Assembly (NCBI GenBank): GCA_031271525.1
Contig: JAISVO010000189.1
Span: forward strand, 1 to 12,551
DNA length: 12,551 nucleotides
Reading direction: 5' to 3'
Source: Oscillospiraceae bacterium
Lineage (GTDB): Bacteria > Bacillota > Clostridia > Oscillospirales > UBA929
Part shown: positions 9,401 to 12,551 of the stretch, in pieces
Layout of the letters: each line of letters opens with the position of its first letter
Numbering within the stretch: the stretch's first letter is position 1
Position numbers and translations under genes: made by a program
The notes under the pieces: model-generated
Database searches by the model: none
What the model was told of the DNA's origin: nothing
What the model saw: the letters and a program-made list of their open reading frames with translations, nothing else

Positions 9401-9732
9401 AGCCGACCGGACTCCAAATCGACTGCGCCGAGAACGGAGAAGCAGCCGTCCGGATGTTTGAAGAGAAAAAATACGACCTGATCTTCATGGATCTGCAGAT
9501 GCCCCGGATGGACGGGTATGAAGCGGCGGGTATCATCCGGCAGAGAGATAAGGCTGTTCCAATCATCGCAATGACAGCGAATGTCTTCAAAGAGGACATT
9601 GACCGCTGCCTTGCCGCCGGAATGAACGGACATATCGGTAAACCGCTGGATATCGACGAGGTGCTGGAATACTTGCGGAAATACCTGCGGAGGGCAGAGG
9701 ACGCACCTCCGGCGGATAAAGACCCTTTTTGA
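6481..9732 (+). CDS. Hybrid sensor histidine kinase, BvgS-like, with two extracellular binding domains and lipoprotein signal
   Basis: This 1083-residue signalling kinase begins with a lipoprotein signal peptide (lipobox LSSC, Cys18). Two periplasmic-binding-like modules of the SBP_bac_3 / Venus-flytrap type follow, at about 45-290 and 300-520; the second starts near VPIAAFDTNYPVSFYND and contains FAKTPEREKYLVWSNAF. One membrane helix spans about 533-553. The catalytic part has HisKA with SHEIRTP (phospho-accepting His585), then HATPase boxes N (Asn702), G1 DNGIGI (from 736) and G2 GTGLGL (from 766). Two receiver domains follow with phospho-acceptors Asp870 (in FVDWQMPGMDG) and Asp1004 (in FMDLQMPRMDG), each with its Thr/Ser and Lys partners (SKPL, GKPL). 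There is no PAS domain and no C-terminal HPt, unlike BvgS. The ligand is not predictable; family sensors often bind amino acids or other small organic molecules. No separate DNA-binding regulator lies nearby. The neighbouring cyclases suggest a shared signalling role, which is inference. Confidence 0.93.
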   Translation: MGKFVAVSIVLALILSSCGGTKPEPTVFSSYTEVPGVTEDEIRAIDALRDRYDSLSYGMFPSTESFIAESGGIQGYAALFCDWLTELFGIEFILELHSSSDLPILLEAREIDFSGNIMPTPERRETLFMTEPIAERQYITARISGHPDNRTILAERPLRYAFIQNTPVEAAVAAVTPPGTYESLFVADAGEGVILLERGEADAVIVTSAAEISFIEYENIVIENYFPLVFNPTTMATAKPEFAPLISVVTKAIRAGAYRTLNQMYTQGYQDYRKHCVAIRLTPEEHATVSETVAAGVAVPIAAFDTNYPVSFYNDTEQMWQGIYFDLLREVTELTGLTFEVVHDAHASMPLQGRIMQEGEALLIPGFAKTPEREKYLVWSNAFSVDDYYTLVSKEEFRDITINEIHSVRIGVAQGSAHSRILRQWFPNHSYVTEYDGVDNAMDALHHGEVDMVMTNEKKVLQLTHYEERVGYKPNLIFNQQIENSIAFRRDAPLLMSIFEKTMEFTDVEEITERWMQRTFDYRLKVAEGQRPWLIGAFILAVLVVILVTSTFRRNRKMTAALMAAKSQAEAANAAKSAFLANMSHEIRTPMNAIIGMTELASGAPNAERKDYALGKIRDASLHLLGVINDVLDMSKIDAGMFSLVPDEVRFEKVLQRVSNVVNYRADEKRQSFTVRIDNKIPQNLILDGQRLAQVITNLVANAVKFTGEFGTVSLEAELLSQDEHGVCTVQVSVADNGIGISLDQLDKVFHPFEQADANATRQYGGTGLGLSISKRIVEMMGGEITVRSVLGEGSVFTFTFKAKQGEEQLPDKVILKNIRFMAVDDDPPSLDILSQIMADAGLFCDTAGSGEEALSRVKRDGPYDVYFVDWQMPGMDGIELARKLKAQESEHSIVIMVSAYAWNEVEPAAREAGITRFLSKPLFPSAVLDAVSECLGKERTEDSAVQAVSFDGFRVLLAEDVAINCEILMALLEPTGLQIDCAENGEAAVRMFEEKKYDLIFMDLQMPRMDGYEAAGIIRQRDKAVPIIAMTANVFKEDIDRCLAAGMNGHIGKPLDIDEVLEYLRKYLRRAEDAPPADKDPF

Positions 9733-9737
9733 AAAAG
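9725..9737 (+). terminator. Weak A/T dyad after the kinase gene
   Basis: CTTTTT and AAAAAG flank one G across the kinase stop codon, followed by TTTCTTT. The stem is A-T rich and too weak to be called a terminator with confidence. The next gene starts 47 bp after the kinase stop with no obvious promoter, so read-through is likely. Confidence 0.2.
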
Positions 9738-9767
9738 TTTCTTTAGAATCTTCAATAACATTCTATC

Positions 9768-9773
9768 AGGAGG
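9768..9773 (+). promoter_or_regulatory. Ribosome binding site of the small lipoprotein gene
   Basis: AGGAGG is a full consensus site 6 nt before the ATG at 9780, suggesting efficient translation. Confidence 0.8.
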
Positions 9774-9779
9774 ACAACG

Positions 9780-10424
9780 ATGAAAAAACAGATAGCCGCC
9801 AGCTTGCTCCTATGTATCCTGCTTACAAACTGCTCCCCGAAGAGCGGGGACATCTCACCCGATGACAGCGGTAATCAGGACCACACCGAGCAAACTTACG
9901 AAAGGGGAACCCTGAGCGAAACCGGTTATGAGAGCAGATACATGGGGCTCCGGTTCATAGCTCCGGAGGGGTTTACCATGGCGACCGCCGAGGAGATTGA
10001 TACCCTTATGAACGCGGGCGCCGAAGCGTTGGGTTTGGAAGAGGGCATTATTGATCTCGCGAATCTGACCACCGTGTATGAAATGATGGTGTCTGCGCCG
10101 CTCGGTGTTCCGAACGTGGTCGTGATGGCGGAAAAGCCGCTCCTAAACGGCCTCACTCCGGATCAATATCTGGAAGCGCTAAAAATACAGCTCACAAACC
10201 TTCCGGCGATGAGCTATTCAGTCGAGGGCAGGATCACCCCGGCAGTCGTCGCGGGACAGACCTACTCAAAGCTGACCGCAACCCTCGAAATGGAAGGGAT
10301 TTCGATGGTGCAGGACTATTACGTCCGCAAAGCGGGGGAGAGGTTCGCCGCTTTAATCGTCTCTTACAGCGCTGAAACGGAATCCGAAATGCGGACACTG
10401 CTGGACGGGTTCACGACATATTGA
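9780..10424 (+). CDS. Small lipoprotein of unknown function
   Basis: This is a 214-residue secreted lipoprotein. A Lys-rich start and hydrophobic stretch lead to the lipobox LTNC (Cys18), followed by a polar, acidic linker (about 19-50). The mature part begins with YMGLRFIAPEGFTMAT and contains GQTYSKLTATLEMEG, then VQDYYVRKAGERFAALIVSYSAE, ending in a short helix. This order (a 'folded/extreme value' N-terminal motif, then a late strand pair about uptake, tolerance and error) recalls small PsbP-like or DUF1795-like lipoproteins of Gram-positive bacteria. That resemblance is a weak impression and I do not assign a function. It begins 47 bp after the sensor kinase and may be cotranscribed, so it could be an accessory envelope component of that sensor. 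Its last 14 bp overlap the end of the convergent acetyltransferase gene. Confidence 0.85.
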   Translation: MKKQIAASLLLCILLTNCSPKSGDISPDDSGNQDHTEQTYERGTLSETGYESRYMGLRFIAPEGFTMATAEEIDTLMNAGAEALGLEEGIIDLANLTTVYEMMVSAPLGVPNVVVMAEKPLLNGLTPDQYLEALKIQLTNLPAMSYSVEGRITPAVVAGQTYSKLTATLEMEGISMVQDYYVRKAGERFAALIVSYSAETESEMRTLLDGFTTY

Positions 10425-10842
10425 CGCGACCCCTGTATCGCATACTGATAACGCCGCCGTTCTGATAGAATCCGAGGCTTTGCCAAAACGCGAGACCGAC
10501 GGCGTTTGCCATCAGCACCTCGATGTCGACTTCATCGGTATCCAGATACTCCAGTAGCCTGCCGAAAGCTTCCCGCCCATACCCTTGGCGGCGGTGGGCG
10601 CGGCAGATAAAAAATTGCCGGAGGTAGAGGGGTGACGAGGTCATCCGGACCAGTGCGTAGCCGACCACCTCTTTTTCCTGTTCAAAAAAGACAGCTTGAT
10701 ACTCCCCCGCTAAAAAATCCTCCATACGGAGATACAATCCCTCGATCGTGACGGGTTTTTCATTCCCCTCATCCTCCAGAAGTTGCTTGTTGAGGCGGGC
10801 TAGCTCAGCGCAGTCGGCGGTAGTACAGGGTTTTACAATCAT
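10411..10842 (-). CDS. GNAT family N-acetyltransferase (third gene of the GNAT operon)
   Basis: This 143-residue single-domain GNAT would transfer an acetyl group from acetyl-CoA to an unknown amine. The acetyl-CoA loop is RRQGYG, preceded by the strand YLRQFFICRAHR, and the family's late segment is present as NAVGLAFWQSLGFYQNG. The start at 10842 has AGGGGA about 6-7 nt upstream. It lies 18 bp downstream of the previous acetyltransferase stop, so it is probably translated from the same message. The 3' end overlaps the convergent lipoprotein gene by 14 bp and no terminator is visible between them. Substrate not predictable. Confidence 0.9.
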   Translation of the reverse strand: MIVKPCTTADCAELARLNKQLLEDEGNEKPVTIEGLYLRMEDFLAGEYQAVFFEQEKEVVGYALVRMTSSPLYLRQFFICRAHRRQGYGREAFGRLLEYLDTDEVDIEVLMANAVGLAFWQSLGFYQNGGVISMRYRGRVNMS

Positions 10843-10860
10843 GCCGTTCCCCTGCCTTTA

Positions 10861-11697
10861 TCAATCAAATTTAAGGTCATCATACACACAGATGTCCCGA
10901 TATCCCAGTTTCCGATATACCCCGCAGGAAACCGGGTTCCGCGCGTCCGCATACAGGCAGCAGAACCGCTTGCCGCTCTCCAGCAGGTCCCGGGAAAGCT
11001 TATAGACCACCGAGGACGCGTACCCCTTGCCCCGGTAATGCGGCGGCGTGTATACGAAGTTGACGGCCGCGCCGGTGAGGGTATCCCGCCCGTGCGCCGC
11101 GATCGCAACCGGGTGACCATCTTCCCAGACATAGAACCGTTTCCCATTGGAAAGCCGCCATTTGCAGTCCTCAACGCAGGTTTGGACGTCGTGCACCTCG
11201 ATATGGCACTCCTCCCTAAAAGCGCGGTTCCAATAGGGAAGCCAGAACAGATCGTCCTCCCGGAGTTGCCGGCTGTACCCCGACGCTTTGGGGGATTCCT
11301 CACACAACGTATCCAACCGCATGATATTCATGGAAAGGTTACAGTGAAACCCATCCGCGTGGACCTCCGCGAACCGCCGGGCGAGGCCCTGCTCGGCGTT
11401 TACGCCGGGAAAAGCGGTTCCCATTGCTTTCAGCTCACGAGACAGCAACGTCACCGCCCTGTTGTTCGGGGTGTTCCGGGTTTCATACAGCACGATGTTG
11501 TACGGCGGGGTGTAGCCAGCGGTCAGGACAACGCCCCCGGCGCTGTCCTTCACCGAAGCAAACAGCCAACCTGACTTGTCCTCCTCCTTCAAGGCAAAGC
11601 TGACCAGATGATTGTTCTGCGCTTCGTTTTCTAATAGAAGCTCCATAGTGTCCGCCGCGAAAGCCTTGTCGTTTGGGTACAATGTGAAGGTCATCAT
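10861..11697 (-). CDS. Two-part GNAT family N-acetyltransferase
   Basis: This protein has 278 residues, about twice the length of a single GNAT domain. The C-terminal half carries a normal acetyl-CoA loop (HYRGKGYASSVV) after the strand AAVNFVYTPP, and the closing segment NPVSCGVYRKLGYRD. The N-terminal half (about 1-135) also looks like an alpha/beta GNAT-like fold, with a WLFASVKD...GVVLTAGYTPPYN stretch, but I see no acetyl-CoA loop in it. It is probably a degenerate or substrate-binding module. The first ATG (11695-11697) overlaps the stop of the upstream acetyltransferase gene as ATGA, indicating translational coupling; a second ATG follows at once. Substrate unknown. Confidence 0.9.
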   Translation of the reverse strand: MMTFTLYPNDKAFAADTMELLLENEAQNNHLVSFALKEEDKSGWLFASVKDSAGGVVLTAGYTPPYNIVLYETRNTPNNRAVTLLSRELKAMGTAFPGVNAEQGLARRFAEVHADGFHCNLSMNIMRLDTLCEESPKASGYSRQLREDDLFWLPYWNRAFREECHIEVHDVQTCVEDCKWRLSNGKRFYVWEDGHPVAIAAHGRDTLTGAAVNFVYTPPHYRGKGYASSVVYKLSRDLLESGKRFCCLYADARNPVSCGVYRKLGYRDICVYDDLKFD

Positions 11698-12125
11698 GCT
11701 CTTCCCTTCTTTTCAAGCCGTTGGGTCATGCCGCAGCCGTAGACGTTGTCCGGGCGTTTCACAAAACCGAATTTTTCGTAGAACCCCTCTTTGCCCTTGG
11801 CGGACATCAGGTCCACCTGAATCGTGTAGCCGTCCTTCAGACGGTCCCGAAGGTTTCGCAGGACCCGCTCCATCATCGCCTTCCCAATCCCCCGGCCTTG
11901 ATACTGAGGCAGTACGAGGACATCGACGATGAAGGCGACATATCCCCCGTCATAGATCAGCCGCGCCATCCCGACGGTACTGCCGCCGTCCTGCGCCGCG
12001 ACGATGAACGCGCTGCTGCGAAGTCCCGCCCGAAGCTGGTCGGGATGCACCTCCCGCCACCCGGCAGACGCGCGAAGTTTCGCGCAGTCCTCCGCCGATA
12101 TGTTGTTCTCGTAGGTAATACCCAT
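11694..12125 (-). CDS. GNAT family N-acetyltransferase (first gene of the GNAT operon)
   Basis: This is a 143-residue GNAT acetyltransferase. The start at 12125 is preferred over an in-frame ATG at 12164 because AGGGTGA lies 5 nt before it and the protein begins with MGITYENNISAEDCAKL, while the longer version adds only 13 residues and has no binding site. Core features are the strand YVAFIVDVLVLPQYQ, the acetyl-CoA loop QGRGIG, and GKEGFYEKFGF near the C-terminus. It is the promoter-proximal gene of three. Its stop overlaps the next start by 4 bp. The operon reads away from the partial gene at the right edge. Substrate not predictable from the sequence. Confidence 0.9.
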   Translation of the reverse strand: MGITYENNISAEDCAKLRASAGWREVHPDQLRAGLRSSAFIVAAQDGGSTVGMARLIYDGGYVAFIVDVLVLPQYQGRGIGKAMMERVLRNLRDRLKDGYTIQVDLMSAKGKEGFYEKFGFVKRPDNVYGCGMTQRLEKKGRA

Positions 12126-12130
12126 ATGGA

Positions 12131-12137
12131 TCACCCT
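12131..12137 (-). promoter_or_regulatory. Ribosome binding site deciding the start of the first GNAT gene
   Basis: On the minus strand AGGGTGA precedes the ATG at 12125 by 5 nt. The alternative ATG at 12164 has no purine-rich site before it. Confidence 0.7.
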
Positions 12138-12188
12138 CTCCAGTCGCAGTTTCGTCCCCGTCATGGGGGCACTAAGGGGTACATAAGC

Positions 12189-12217
12189 AGTATAGTCCGC
12201 AGCTTTAACCTTGTCAA
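12189..12217 (-). promoter_or_regulatory. Near-consensus sigma-A promoter of the GNAT operon
   Basis: On the minus strand TTGACA (12212-12217) and TATACT (12189-12194) are spaced by exactly 17 bp. The expected start is near 12182, giving a leader of roughly 55 nt before the ATG at 12125. A consensus -35 with one mismatch in the -10 and ideal spacing suggests strong transcription unless repressed. Confidence 0.85.
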
Positions 12218-12269
12218 CATCCCCCGCAGTCCCCTTGATCTATGACACAACCGAAAATCCAATAGTATC

Positions 12270-12286
12270 CCCAAGATCTGCTTGGG
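12270..12286. repeat. Inverted repeat CCCAAG-N5-CTTGGG
   Basis: The perfect 6-bp arms at 12270-12275 and 12281-12286 enclose ATCTG. Allowing one bulged C the stem extends to ATC/GAT on the outside. It sits on no recognised gene. It could be an operator or an RNA stem. Confidence 0.5.
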
Positions 12287-12313
12287 ATTCCAAAGCCCGA
12301 ATCACGTGTTGGA

Positions 12314-12329
12314 GAGATACTTGTATCTC
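12314..12329. repeat. Operator-like palindrome GAGATAC-TT-GTATCTC
   Basis: This is a perfect 7-bp inverted repeat with a 2-bp centre, the size of a typical dimeric regulator site. The half-site recurs as GTATCT at 12336-12341 and as GAGATAC at 12453-12459, where it overlaps the -10 box of the plus-strand promoter. Confidence 0.55.
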
Positions 12330-12373
12330 CTGTAAGTATCTGGGCCTGTCGCCCGCGTATTCATTTTCGGACA

Positions 12374-12397
12374 AAGTGTCACCCATCATTGACACTT
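12374..12397. repeat. Inverted repeat AAGTGTCA-N8-TGACACTT
   Basis: The perfect 8-bp arms (12374-12381 and 12390-12397) are spaced by 8 bp. The core GTGTCA/TGACAC also occurs at 12412-12417 and 12243-12248. The array ends about 17 bp upstream of the plus-strand -35 box, a usual place for activator binding. Confidence 0.6.
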
Positions 12398-12433
12398 GCA
12401 CACACTGGGCTGTGTCAGGGAACGAACAAAACC

Positions 12434-12462
12434 TTGACTTAGCGCTTTAAAGGAGATACAAT
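12434..12462 (+). promoter_or_regulatory. Sigma-A promoter of the gene at the right edge
   Basis: TTGACT (12434-12439) and TACAAT (12457-12462) are spaced by 17 bp. Transcription would start near 12469, leaving a leader of about 47 nt before the ATG at 12516. The -10 box overlaps a sequence that could also be read as GGAG plus an ATG start (12461); the promoter reading is preferred. Confidence 0.72.
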
Positions 12463-12505
12463 GCTGGAATCACACCGCTTTGGCGGCGGCATCGTTAGGA
12501 ACTAG
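12461..12505 (+). other. Possible 14-residue leader ORF (doubtful)
   Basis: AAAGGAG followed by ATG at 12461 gives the peptide MLESHRFGGGIVRN, stopping at TAG 12503-12505, just before the next gene. It has good start signals, but its ATG lies inside the predicted -10 box, so a message made from that promoter would not contain the start. It would need an upstream promoter that I do not see. Confidence 0.2.
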
Positions 12506-12515
12506 GGTGAACGAT

Positions 12516-12551
12516 ATGGAATTTATCAAAGCGGACGGCGGGGTCTTGCTC
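12516..12551 (+). CDS. Start of an unidentified gene, cut by the window end
   Basis: Twelve codons (MEFIKADGGVLL) begin at the ATG 12516, with AGGGTGA ending 5 nt upstream and a promoter at 12434-12462. The stretch is too short to name a family. It is divergent from the GNAT operon, so it may share the control region 12218-12433 with it. Confidence 0.6.
   Translation, partial: MEFIKADGGVLL

Larger units (their letters stand above)
12218..12433. other. Divergent intergenic region rich in inverted repeats; no gene recognised
   Basis: About 216 bp separate the GNAT promoter from the promoter at 12434. An open frame of 79 codons crosses it on the plus strand, but its product looks like no family and it lacks a ribosome site, so I treat it as chance. 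The region holds several perfect short inverted repeats (listed separately) and four GTGTCA/TGACAC copies. It lies upstream of both promoters, so the likely use is regulator binding; a structured RNA or a small mobile element remnant are alternatives. Confidence 0.6.

Noticed and set aside
12241..12433. c-di-GMP riboswitch or other known riboswitch, considered because of the nearby cyclases.
   Set aside because: I do not see the conserved GEMM core or another known aptamer, and the predicted promoters lie downstream of or point away from this stretch.
12211..12450. 79-codon open frame on the plus strand in the divergent region.
   Set aside because: No ribosome site, it starts inside the opposite promoter and runs into the next promoter, and the product matches nothing I recognise.
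1..12551. CRISPR array, tRNA/rRNA genes, insertion sequences, toxin-antitoxin or phage defence genes.
   Set aside because: No regular direct repeats, no cloverleaf or rRNA sequence, and no transposase or defence protein motifs were found on either strand.

Overview
The window is a GC-rich bacterial chromosome segment with strong Shine-Dalgarno sites, sigma-A-type promoters, lipoprotein signal peptides and large signalling proteins. This gene style suggests a high-GC Clostridia/Oscillospirales-like member of the Bacillota. That placement is an inference from gene style, not a measured phylogeny.

Plus strand, 1-3140: the window opens inside pheT (phenylalanyl-tRNA synthetase beta chain; its N-terminus lies upstream). 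A CPBP-type intramembrane protease gene follows 34 bp later and is probably read from the same transcript.

Plus strand, 3149-9732: this is a signalling block. A good promoter starts a tandem pair of membrane diguanylate cyclases, each with an N-terminal 7TM sensor, a PAS-like segment and a GGDEF domain. The first is broken by a one-base frameshift shortly after its GGDEF motif, and the remainder of the domain continues intact in the -1 frame. An intergenic region with two perfect GC-rich hairpins separates the pair from a 1083-residue hybrid histidine kinase. That kinase has a lipoprotein signal, two solute-binding-like sensor domains, one membrane helix, HisKA and HATPase domains and two receiver domains, with no HPt. 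A small unknown lipoprotein gene (9780-10424) follows.

Minus strand, 10411-12217: three different GNAT acetyltransferase genes form a compact operon (ATGA overlap, then an 18-bp gap) behind a near-consensus sigma-A promoter (TTGACA-17-TATACT). The last one converges on the lipoprotein gene and overlaps it by 14 bp.

Right edge, 12218-12551: a divergent intergenic region dense in inverted repeats lies between the GNAT promoter and a plus-strand promoter (TTGACT-17-TACAAT). The latter serves a gene of which only 12 codons are in the window. This region is the least explained part of the sequence. The rest looks like known families. I found no CRISPR array, tRNA, rRNA, insertion sequence or convincing new system; the best leads are the frameshifted cyclase, the lipid-anchored double-sensor kinase beside it, and the repeat-rich divergent control region.
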